From Panaeolus papilionaceus (Eukaryota > Basidiomycota > Agaricomycetes > Agaricales): a stretch of DNA of 64,000 nucleotides. The position numbers were made by a program, and so were the translations under genes. The notes under the pieces are model-generated. The model made no database searches. It was not told where the DNA came from and saw only the letters and a program-made list of their open reading frames with translations. Of this stretch, positions 45,801-55,284 are shown piece after piece. Numbering within the stretch: the first letter of the stretch is position 1; every line of letters starts with the position of its first letter. Location: positions 1,736,001-1,800,000 of the forward strand of contig JADNRZ010000007.1 of assembly GCA_015501605.1 (NCBI GenBank). The letters run 5' to 3'.

Positions 45801-48194
45801 AGATGAGAAGAGGTAGAACACCAATGGGAGACAACGAGGAAGAAAACACGCACATATGCGCATAAAAAAGTCGTCGGCACGTTGGAAGGCTCTGGTAGGA
45901 GAATAGTGGTATATAACGACTTTGGCCAATTGGCAACACTCGAGGAAGAATGAAAATTTGTTGGAGAATTGAAAAGAGGGTAAATAGCATGGACGAGAAT
46001 GGTGGTGTCCAATAGCTTGTCCAACAATCCAACGAGAACCAACGCGAAAAATGTTGAAAAAAATAGAATAAAAAACACACGACAACGACGAGCACCCCAA
46101 CAACAAGACCACAAATCAAATAAAAAAGAAAAAAGAAAAGATACAATAAAAAGTAAGAAAAAACTCACCACCATTGCTCGTAGGCGGGAACGGCAACAAC
46201 CTCGGTTCACGCCCATTCAACGCCCTGGTCTTACTCGTCACAGTCGCATCATCGTCCCTCTTCTTCTTCACCGTCGCATCCGCGTCCTCTTCCTCTTCTC
46301 CTGGCTGGTACACAGGCGCAGGAGGAGGCCCAAATAAATCATTCACGCTTCCCCTCACAGGCAAGCTCCTCTGTGTCTGCCCCGCACCTCCTCGCGTCGC
46401 AGCGCCATTACCTGTGAAATCCCTCTTCACAGGCGACCCGCCCCGCATGCCGTTCTTCCACCCCTCAATCCTCGACTCTGCACCCGCACCCTCTGATACA
46501 GAGCCTTCTTCGTCCAGCCCTGAGCCATTTGAGGAGGCTGATCTCTCTAATGAGTCGATCATGTCTCGCACTCGCCCGCTGGAGTTACTGGCGACACTTG
46601 AGGAGCGACTATGGGAGCTCTTTGAGGATTTAGATGAGGCGTTGTCGTCGTCATTGTCGTTATCTTCGAGGTCGTTAAGAGGCACACTCCTCAACCTCCT
46701 CGAGCCCTTCTTAAACGTCCACCCTCTATCCAACCCCGACGACGTCACATCCGAGGACGGCACCGGCTCGTCCGCTTCATCTTCTTCCCCATCTCCCTTC
46801 TCTCCACCCCCAAACCCACTCCCAAGCCCACTTAGGATCCTCCCCCTCACAGACCCCCTTCTCAGTCTCTCCTTCGCCGATACGAGCGTACTCCTCCACA
46901 GTTGGTTGATGCCCCACTCTTTCAACTCCCCCTCTGAGAGCTTCAAGAAGGCCTTCCCCGTCATCCCCTTGTTCCGCACGAACGCGGCGATGTCGCTGGC
47001 AATGCGAGTAGGAACTACGGGATTTAGCAACAGTAATGTTAGTGGTGATGTAAAATAATGGGATAATATAAAAAATCACATACCTCCAGAACCAGGATTC
47101 GACCCCAACTCCGAAACAAGATAACTCGAAAGCTGCGCCACAGTCCACACTTTCGGGTCCGCAGGTAATTCAGCGAGAATGTCAAGCTGCTGCTGCTGAT
47201 CGCCCGTGTTCTGTCTTTGCACTCGCTCCCCGGTATGTTGTCCCTGCAGAAGTGCTCTCGCTTGTTGTTGTCGCTGGAATTCACCATCCCCTTTCCATCC
47301 ACCCGCTCTCTCAAGCACCACCCCATGACTCTGCGAATACCGATGTCCCCTCCCCCCCTCCTTCTCAGACACAGACGCAAACAAGTCCTTCGCACTCGAC
47401 CTCACCCTCCCACCCACGACACCCTTCTTCGGCGTATTATCTTCCTCCTCCTTGTCCGATTTCGCACCCTCCGGTTCGGAATACACCACCCCACCCAGGA
47501 CCTCCTTCGGTGGGATAGGAAGGGGCGGCACCTCCTCGCCTGTCAGACTACGACTATAGCGATGCCTCCCCGTCCCAGTGTTCGTCCCATCCTCGCCCTC
47601 GCTCTCACTGGCACTGGCCCCTCCCCGCCCAAATCCCTTGCGCATAACAGGACTGCTAGGCGACGGGCTACTCGGGACATAGTGATGATAGCTATCGTAG
47701 TGACTTGACGACCTCGACGAGCTTCTTGAGAGCAGCGCGGTTGAGGTAGTTTTGATAGCGTAGGGGTGCGGGTTGGGGTCGTGTTTAGGCGTATGAGGGG
47801 CTGTGGGGAGAGTAGGATTGGAACCGGTGTGATGATGATGATGACGATGGGATGAAGGCGTTGAGGTAGAGTTGTTGAAATGCGAGGAAGGGGTGGAGGG
47901 CCGGAACGAGGATGACGAGGATAGCGATGAAGAAGGCCTATGTGATCTAACAGGCAAGTGAGATTCTGCTCTGGAAGAAGGGCGCGGGTGTGATGGTGTC
48001 GATGGGCGATTGTCTTCTCCCTCTCTAGCTGCAGACGACAGCCGTTTCGCCTCCTTGTCCGTCGATGAGACCCGCCTGCCCTCCTTATCCCCCTCCTTGT
48101 CCCTCTCCTTCGGCGACCCCGACGGTGATGCAACAGGGATCTTGGACGGGGGGAAATGATGTCTAGACTGCCACGAAGGCGTATTGGTTGACAT
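42803..48194 (-). CDS. SAMCC1: SAM-domain, His/Gln-rich, coiled-coil protein with C-terminal membrane anchor
   Basis: Three exons, 48194-47084, 47014-46169 and 45720-42803 (last intron 448 nt, long for this genome), sum to 4,875 nt, 1,624 aa. Order of parts: Ser/Pro/His-rich N terminus (1-345); SAM domain ~346-415, split by intron 1 (KVWTVAQLSSYLVSELGS, then TRIASDIAAFVRN..MTGKAFLKLSEGELKEWGIN); Ser-rich linker with RRLRSVPLNDLEDNDNDDDN; His/Gln/Pro repeats ~670-760; acidic region; coiled coil ~1137-1450 built of DERE/LEERE-type repeats; a conserved block LLPYQPPRA; and one hydrophobic segment ~1590-1612 (GGYWVLMSIGVCVVVLKALS) close to the C terminus, i.e. tail-anchor topology. SAM domains mediate protein-protein contacts. 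Function unknown; a membrane-tethered scaffold is my guess. Only complete copy of three. Confidence 0.8.
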
Positions 48195-49534
48195 TATCGT
48201 GCTCGGTGATGATACAATTTATGTATAGAGCGATGATTGGGGATGAATTGATTGATTGAATGATACAGCCCTTGCTGAGGTGAGGTATCGCGATGTGATT
48301 CCAATAAAACAGGGTTGCCTTCAGCAGTCGCAGAGTCGCAGAAGCGCAGGCAAGCACAGAATAAAACAGAATAGATAAAGCAGATACAGAAACAAAAAGT
48401 TACAAAACTCGCCGACCAAGCGAAACGACACGGCGATGGTGGCTACTGAATAAGGTGGAACACGAACCAACACCAAGGTCTAACCAAACACGACCAAAGA
48501 ACGCGGGGTCTATCCGTGATTCCGTGTTTAGGGGTACCACGTGGGTAAACAATGGCATCACTTGTTGCTCATCGTCAGACTCGGGGGATGTCTGAGAGAT
48601 GACTCCAAATGGTATGCTGGATTGAATCAGATGAAAAATATAATTTTGAACGAGGATATAGAGCGCGTTGTGGGGGTAGTAAGATACAATGCTTATGCAA
48701 CGCTCCTGTTGATGTCGACAACGCGATCACAGCTACAGCGACGCGTCGAAACACCCCAAATGTGGAATTAATTTCCAAATCCAGCGGCACCACCCCTATT
48801 CGCGGCTTTCCAGCACCTGGTCATGAGCAAGCGTTCGTAGTCTCGCACTTCAAGGCTTCACAAGACAATTCTTCAACAGATATAATTCCATTCTAAAGGT
48901 TTTTGTATGACTGCGATGACACCTAGTAAATTAAACCTCTAAACAACTGCGAAAGTTCTTTCAACATCAAGACATATTATTGAACAAGTGTGTATTCAAG
49001 TTCTGGTCCAGGTTAAACCTTATATATATATTCAATACTCAAACTCATACATGCGCAATCCCTCCTCTCCCCACGCCCACATTAACCAAAAACAGGCCCT
49101 CATGTGATCGTCATATAGTCGCTTCGTCAGGCAACGCACGGAGCAATCCACGACAGCATGAATCCATCGAATCCTCGGCTCCCTGCTCCATGTCGATATG
49201 AGGGATGGGATTGTTGATGACGCCTGGTAGGATGAGGCTTGCCGGTGAGGGTCCATGCAACGTTGATCTATGGCCATGAAATGTGCCCTGGCTGTAGCGC
49301 AAGCCTTACACTACGAGCACGAACATGATACAATCCGGTAGAAAATCCCATACGAAGCGGTGGGTAAGCACAGAAAGTCCACCGAATCCTGCACTTTAGC
49401 GCTGTGGCAGTGTCCGTTTTGCGACCTGGTGTTAAGTTAAGTTAGCAGCAATATCAACCAGCGTACAGCGTACATGAGACGAGGAAAGGAAGAGGTGCTC
49501 ACAAAGCGTATCCCATTGTCCATTCCTGCTGAAC
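48195..49534. other. SAMCC1 promoter side and R repeat
   Basis: Nearly identical to 59051-60424. It contains the R repeat (48840-48985). A minus-strand open stretch at 49302-49111 (ends RGLLRALPDEATI) is preserved in both copies, but the copies are too young for that to indicate selection. No supported gene. Confidence 0.5.
48840..48985 (+). repeat. R repeat copy
   Basis: Same sequence class as 59690-59885 and, inverted, 32125-32305. Lies downstream of S3 in the direction of the module. Confidence 0.7.
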
Positions 49535-49745
49535 TCAGGAGAAGGCAAAGCGACATGAGCCGCCGAAAAAGTAAAAGGGTTTCCCGTGGTTTTCGTTGTT
49601 GTCAGCCACTCGGGCGTTATGTTGTTTCTCGAAGTTGACGCTGAGGAGGTCTATAGAACCGGATCAACAAAATTGACAAAAAGATCAGCATGAAGCTCTC
49701 GGAACAAAATAAGAATACGTAAGACTGACCAGGTGAAGCAGGCAT
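49535..49745 (-). CDS. Family S copy 3, 43-aa ORF
   Basis: Exon 1 is 49745-49730 (MPASP), exon 2 is 49650-49535, total 132 nt. The peptide is hydrophilic in the middle (FEKQHNARVADNNENHGK) and ends with an aromatic Gly/Cys-containing segment (PFYFFGGSCRFAFS). No known domain. It follows U2 on the same strand. The same exon structure occurs at S5, and in damaged form at S1, S2 and S4. That it is a real gene rests on the recurring start, donor and acceptor; a longer gene with further exons is possible. Confidence 0.4.
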
Positions 49746-50590
49746 CCTGAACTGAATGGAATCGAAAAGGAAGCGCGGGTTTGACCATTCGAATCAAATC
49801 TATCGGCATTTTATCTTGGATTTCGATTCGGGCTGGAGGCTAACCGGTGGACTTCCGGAACCACCACCTGATGTCAGCCACATGGTCGCGGTCAGCCACC
49901 CTCGATTAATGACGGGGACATTGGCGAAGACTGAGGAAGCTAGTAGGGGAATCACCCCAACGAGTCAATTTTGTCGCGCACTCTATCACTCGCACTATTT
50001 AATTTTAAAATTAGTCACGCTCGAAGATCGAAGGAGACGGAAGCACAAGTCTTTAAGTGTTGAGAAAGCGCGATCGGACTTAGGCAGGTTCAAGGTCCAA
50101 ACGATGCAAGGCGAGACTATGAAACGGACATTGACCTTTTATTGAGTAAAAGAATAAAGACTGGCTTGAACCACCATCCATACACCAACGTACCAGCAAA
50201 ATTTGTGTTACATTTGCTGCGGTATTCTAATAGATATGGTGATATACTCGAGTACGTGTAGATTGTGTCAGACTGGCTGAGGCAAGCTTTCGAATATTTC
50301 TGTTGCTTCAGCCGAGACAATTGCGGTGGGCCGCTACACTCATACTCTCTTTGATACTCACTAGGCTGCAGCTTTGTTCACATTGGGAGCGTGCCGTTTT
50401 GCCATGGCTTGGCAAACTTACTTAAGTACCAAATGGCTGGGGGACAAGACACATATATGGACAAATATAGGGTATTGATAGCAAAAGCAACTACTAGGTC
50501 AAAACAATAAATAGCGCTAAATCGGACCCAGCCACCGCACCTGACTCACCCAAGTGTAAGGGGCAAGGTTAGTGAAAACAATGCAACTAA
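49746..50590. other. U-S spacer
   Basis: Duplicated at 60636-61475. No gene supported. Confidence 0.45.
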
Positions 50591-51358
50591 TCAAGGCTCT
50601 AATTTTAAAATGTTTCTATGCGTTTTTAGCGTACGCGGAGCACACCCTTGGATATTACCTCCCACACAAATCACGACGCAAGACAGACACAGGTGAGTTC
50701 CATCCATCCATAAATTAATGATTACGCATGATGTTGGGCAATACCTCAAGTTGTGGTCCACGATTACAAAAAAACGCCGGTTTGGATATATTGCATTCGA
50801 AGAACTTGCTGAAGTTGTTCCTGTTACAGCCGGAAAGGCAAGTAAGAAAAAGCGAGTGAGCACTTGGGCCTAGTAGTAAGACGCTGACTAGAACTAAAAT
50901 GTGAAGACTCACGGAATGCTTCGCTCTCTCTGCGTCGTCGCCATTATGTACAGTGTTCACGAATGTGACTTGTCCTCCAAAAATCCCTATTTTGCTCGGA
51001 CCAGAGGTCGGATCACTATTTGCGGTTAATACAGGAGTCGTCGATTGGGGCTGTGTTGGAGGAGGGGGATGATTCGGGGTCTAATGGAATTTGAGAACGA
51101 TGAGCGTTAGTCATGGGACCAAGGAGCTACCAACTGAGGACCAAGTATACGAACCTGTAACTTCTGTAATATGTCCTGAAGCTCGTCTTGCAGCTGTAGC
51201 TGAGACTGTTCGGATAAGGTATTGATTGTCAAGCGCAACTCGTCGAGTGTTGATAAGAGGGGTTCGATGCCCATGTTCACTGGTGGTGGTGGTGGTGGTG
51301 GTTCACCAGGATCTCTTGGCCTCGAACCCCTTCTTCGCTGCCGCAAATCTTGCGGCAT
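50591..51358 (-). CDS. Family U copy 2, small coiled-coil/proline-rich protein
   Basis: Exons 51358-51155 and 51080-50913 join in frame; a third from 50869 may reach the stop at 50591. Exon 1: MPQDLRQRRRG, a polyproline run, then an amphipathic Leu-rich segment (IEPLLSTLDELRLTINTLSE, QLQLQDELQDILQKLQ). Exon 2: proline-rich, then KIGIFGGQVTFVNTVHNGDD. The third exon is less certain: two frames are about equally conserved between copies, so the C terminus is provisional. Start chosen at MPQD because upstream codons are not conserved in the other copies. Family unknown to me. It lies downstream of a P gene, same strand. Confidence 0.5.
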
Positions 51359-52149
51359 AACGTCGAAGGGCTCCAATTGTCGAGTCGATACGGTGGAGGA
51401 TATCGAGGTTGTGGTTCGTTATCGCCCCTCGTCGTAAAGTCACTCAGTTTTATATGTCGACGTCCAGCCTCGTGTCTGACACGAGGCTGGACGTCGACAT
51501 AACTTCATTGCACAGCATGGATGTCAAGTTGTGCGCATATTGCTTCTTTGGGTAAGCACAAAAGAGAATGTTCATGGCATATCGATTGCCGTATAACACG
51601 TGTTGACATATTATTAGACCAAATCTGATCGATACTTGGGCTGCAGTGAACAAGCACAGCCCGGGCATCACTACAACATGCTCACTGTCGTTCCCATACT
51701 ACCTCTCGAGGTGCGTGTTTCTCTCCACTCATGGAGCCCACGTGTTTCTCGTATGCACAATGTATCGCAACGTGTCAAACAAATGACAAGAGCAGCCCCA
51801 TCGTTTCAGGAGCATGTGAGGCGGCGCGTGTTGAGCTCTATTTACTTGCACTTGTCATTTCACAACGTGAGTGATGGAATTACACCGTTACATGCAATGC
51901 AATATATGGGGCCAATTAAAAAAGCGAGATACTAATCGATCATCACGAAGAATATATGTATCATCCCTCAAATTCACTCACTTTTATATGTCCAACATCG
52001 TATCACACAGCCTTTTAAAAACTTCACCGCACCCCATCAGTTTGAGTAGGAATAAAAGGAAAATAAAGGCCGCTTGCCGATTGCTGTGTGACAATATGTG
52101 TTGAAATACCAATAGAGCCATACTTGGATTGCAGTGAAAATGCACAGCA
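51359..52149. other. P-U spacer with palindrome
   Basis: Non-coding, duplicated at 62232-63100. It contains the palindrome 51453-51501. Confidence 0.5.
51453..51501. repeat. Perfect palindrome, 24-bp arms
   Basis: Arms of 24 bp with a one-base centre (T51477), containing GTCGACGTCCAGCCTCGTGT. The corresponding site in copy 2 has a longer palindrome followed by a second hairpin that is missing here. Confidence 0.85.
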
Positions 52150-53184
52150 TCATTTCAATCCACTCCACTTGTCTTGCCAATGAGGACTGTGATTCTCACA
52201 ACATGATCGACTGAGCCACAGAGGGGATCCAAACGGCAGTTTGTAAAGGTTATCGAAGTCCATAATGGCGTTCAGAAACTCTTTCAGCACTTGCTCCCAG
52301 ACCCATTCAAATGGCGTTGCATAACCGATATCGCACCGCCTGAACCCCATGCTCGTGCCACCGTTCAGCAAGCCCACAAATTCGCCTTTGAGGGTAGCAA
52401 CTGCCGGGCCCGAGTCACCATCTTCACAAAAGTAGCTCCCATGTCCAGGTTCACGTTTATCTTCAAAATTGATAATAGGAAGCTCATGCGAGTCCATCGT
52501 GGCGCCGAGTGCGGAGTACTTGCGGACGTGCGACATGTACCGAGAGAGCGTGCCGAATGTGGTGTTGGTTTTGGCACCCCGTTTGAAAACACGTCGCGGA
52601 GGGAGTTCACATTCAGGGTCAAATTCGAGGAGTTTGGCGGTGGTGGGCTCGTTAAGCTGGTCTATCGTGAGTATGCCTTTGAGGGCAACAAGACCATGTA
52701 AACCGGGGTAGTACCCTGATGGTCGACGCGATCCTGATCTATGAAAGGCTGCCTCTGGTTCTGGAAAATGTGGATGGTGATTCAGACCATTAACTCTCAT
52801 CCAAGAGTTGATCAGAGTACACACCGACACATAAAAGTTGCCTATCATGTTCATGAACTTGTCTTTATATAACTCAACAACGCAAAGATCGTGGGTGTAA
52901 TGATGGGGAGAGACCACAAAGCCGATAATGCGATTCTTGCGTGGGCTCCTTGATCCTATCGAGATTTTCGCGCGCCTTGATAAGGTCCTTTTCTGCCCAC
53001 TCTAAGTCGTTTCGGGACTGTGGGAGGTCGACCCCAGTCTCCACCTCGGTGGTAAGCCTGCTGACATCCGCCTGGTAATTCCGGACCACCAAGATAGGCG
53101 AGACCATGAGGTCCCGGATAGAACGTAGGTACGATTGCAACATGCGATCGCCCATGACGAGAACATCCCTCTTGGGACCAGAAT
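52150..53184 (-). pseudogene. Trypsin-like serine peptidase family P, copy C (5'-truncated)
   Basis: Begins at the splice acceptor before MGDRMLQSYLRSIRDLMVSP and ends at 52150. It retains THDLCVVELYKDKF, RRVFKRGAKTNTTFGTLSRY, CEDGDSGPAVATLKGEFVGL and the C-terminal block. Exons 1-3, with the catalytic His, are missing; upstream sequence is unrelated from 53200. A 29-bp deletion between GGAG repeats after DRIKE, and another in VVWSPSLG, shift the frame. The C terminus is altered by a ~480-bp deletion at 52200 relative to copy E. Confidence 0.75.
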
Positions 53185-53473
53185 CTAAGAACAGGCAAGG
53201 TCAGCGAACAGAGGGTCCAGGATTTCTTGAACTTCCAGTATCGAGTTCTCTGCGTTCATGCCACGCTCAAGACGAAGGGGCGCATGATCAGTCGTAGACG
53301 TGACTACAACCGCTCTGATATCATGATATGTGTATTGGAATCTAGTAAGAAATAAGTGAAATGAGATCATAGAGCTGCCGCTCGTGGCGGGAAATCGAAG
53401 GTGCAAACCTCATTCCGAACGCATGAACCGCCAAGGAAGCAAAAGAGCTTTCCATGGTTTCGAGGTCAGCCGC

Positions 53474-53633
53474 TCAGGCGTTGTGATTTTCCTTGAAGTT
53501 GATGCTGTCTATCGAGGACCATACCAGAAAATGGACGAGAATATTGGCATGCTATGTGAAGTAAGTGAAGCGCGACGACTAAACTCGAATTCGAAGCGAC
53601 GCAGGAAAAATACTCACCGGGTGAATCAGTCAT
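53474..53633 (-). pseudogene. Family S copy 4, CGA-to-TGA nonsense
   Basis: Exon 1 from 53633 (MTDSP), donor GTGAGT, exon 2 reads SINFKENHNA and then TGA at 53476-53474. S3 and S5 have CGA (Arg) at the homologous position (HNA-R-VAD), and the reading continues AADLET after the stop. A one-base loss follows. Between copy C of P and U3. Confidence 0.55.
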
Positions 53634-54133
53634 GCTGAACAGAAAAGAATGGAAAACGCTCGGTTGTTCGATTCGAAGGGAAGTTTATTGGCATTTTATT
53701 CTGAACTTTAATTCAGCCTGGAGGCTGACTGGAGGCGAACCAATGACAACAAATCAGCCACATTGTCAGCCACCGATCGCCCGTCTTTCAGTGTGAAGAG
53801 ACTGAAATACATGCACTTTTGAAAAATATCAGCTTCATTAATAAATGAACATGTACAGACTTGATGACAACGGATGTACGCGAATATAATCAAGTTGGAC
53901 TTGGTACACTATCGTCCTTTGAGTAGGTAGTATTCAAGTTACAGTACTAGTATGAGTGTTACATTTATTTAATCTACTGTGGCTTTACCATCAGAGATGT
54001 CAACCAGCCACCAACACCCGACTCACCCAAGTGCGACGGCTGGAGAAAGCATAAATAATCTAGATCTGACCGATTCTATATTGTTAGAATGAGAGAATGC
54101 GTTTTTAGCGTACACGGAACACACCCTTGGATA
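53634..54133. other. U-S spacer of unit D
   Basis: AT-rich, no gene supported. Similar in parts to 50.0-50.6 kb. Confidence 0.4.
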
Positions 54134-54831
54134 TTACCTCCCACACAAATCATGATTACGATAGGTAGTGGAGAGTCCTATCCTCCATAAATCAAGAATT
54201 ACGCATGATGTTGGGGAATAACTCAAGTTGTGGTCCAAGTTTACAAAAAAACGCCGGTTTGGATGTATTGAATTCGGAGAACCCGCTCGAGTTGTTGCTG
54301 TTACCACCAGAAAGGCGAGTAAAAAAAAGCGAGTGAGCACTTGGGTCTAGTAGTAAGACGCTGAGTAGCGCTAAAATGCGAAGACTCACGGAATGCTTCG
54401 CTCTCTCTGCATCGTCGCCATTATGAACAGTGTTCACGAATGTGACTTGTCCTCCAAAAATCCCTATTTTGCTGGGGCCAGAGGTCGGACCACTATTTGC
54501 GGGCAATACAGGTGTTGATTGTGGATGAGTTTGAGGAGAGGGATAAGTCGAGGCCTAATGGGGCTAACATGTTAGTCATGCAGCAAAGAGCTATGAACTT
54601 GTGACCAAGTATATTAGTACGAACCTGTAATCTCAGTAACATGTCCCTGAGTTCATCCTGTAGCTGTAGCTGAGACTGCTCGGACAGGGTGCTGATTTTC
54701 ATGCACATACGCAGCTCGTCGAGCGTTGATAAGAGGGGTTCGATGCTGGTGTTCACTGGTGGTGGCAGTGGTGGTTCACCAGGATCTTCGGGCTCCATAC
54801 CGCGCCGTGGCTGCCGCAAATCTTGCGGCAT
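54134..54831 (-). CDS. Family U copy 3
   Basis: Exon 1 54831-54625 (MPQDLRQPRRG, PPLPPPVNTSIEPLLSTLDE, LQLQDELRDMLLRLQ). Exon 2 carries KIGIFGGQVTFVNTVHNGDD and ends at the donor after RAKHS. A third exon is likely, as in U2. More diverged from U2 and U4 than they are from each other, so this copy is the better test of selection on the frame. It follows the P-gene remnant at 55.3 kb on the same strand. Confidence 0.5.
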
Positions 54832-55284
54832 AGCATGAACGGGGTCCCAATCACAGATTCAACGCAGCGCTGGGTATCAAGGCTTTGGTTCTTTATCACC
54901 CCTCCTCAAATTCAATCGCTTTTATATGTCCAGCATCATGCCACACAGCCTTTTTGATGAGCTCACCGCACCACACCGAAGGGTGTTAGGTGACATTGAC
55001 AGCCATAATGCACTGCTTCTTTGAATAGGAGCAAAAAAAGGATATGGCCGCTTGCTGATTGCGACGTGGCGTGTATTGAAATACTAATAGACCCATAGCC
55101 AGATTGCACAGGATCGTTGCAAGACACTCCCACTGTCGTGACAATGAGAAAGAGCGGGGGTTCTCACATTAAGCCTCCCAAGCTCGACATTCCTCTCTAC
55201 TTGTGAAGCCCATCTAGATCCTATTAGTATTATGCAGAATGTAGCACGATGTGTATGATGTGTATGATGTGTATCAAATATTGG
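54832..55284. other. Spacer between chimeric gene and U3
   Basis: Non-coding. Parts resemble the P-U spacers of the other units (for example near 54900-55100). A short TGTATGATG direct repeat at about 55251-55270. Confidence 0.45.

Larger units (their letters stand above)
44697..52475. repeat. Segmental duplication, copy 1
   Basis: Direct repeat of 55668-63873 at a spacing of about 10.86-10.89 kb. It covers most of SAMCC1, the R repeat, S3, U2 and the C-terminal part of peptidase copy C. Copies differ by scattered substitutions (a few per cent by eye), a ~480-bp deletion at ~52200 in this copy, and loss of a hairpin at 51501. Confidence 0.85.
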
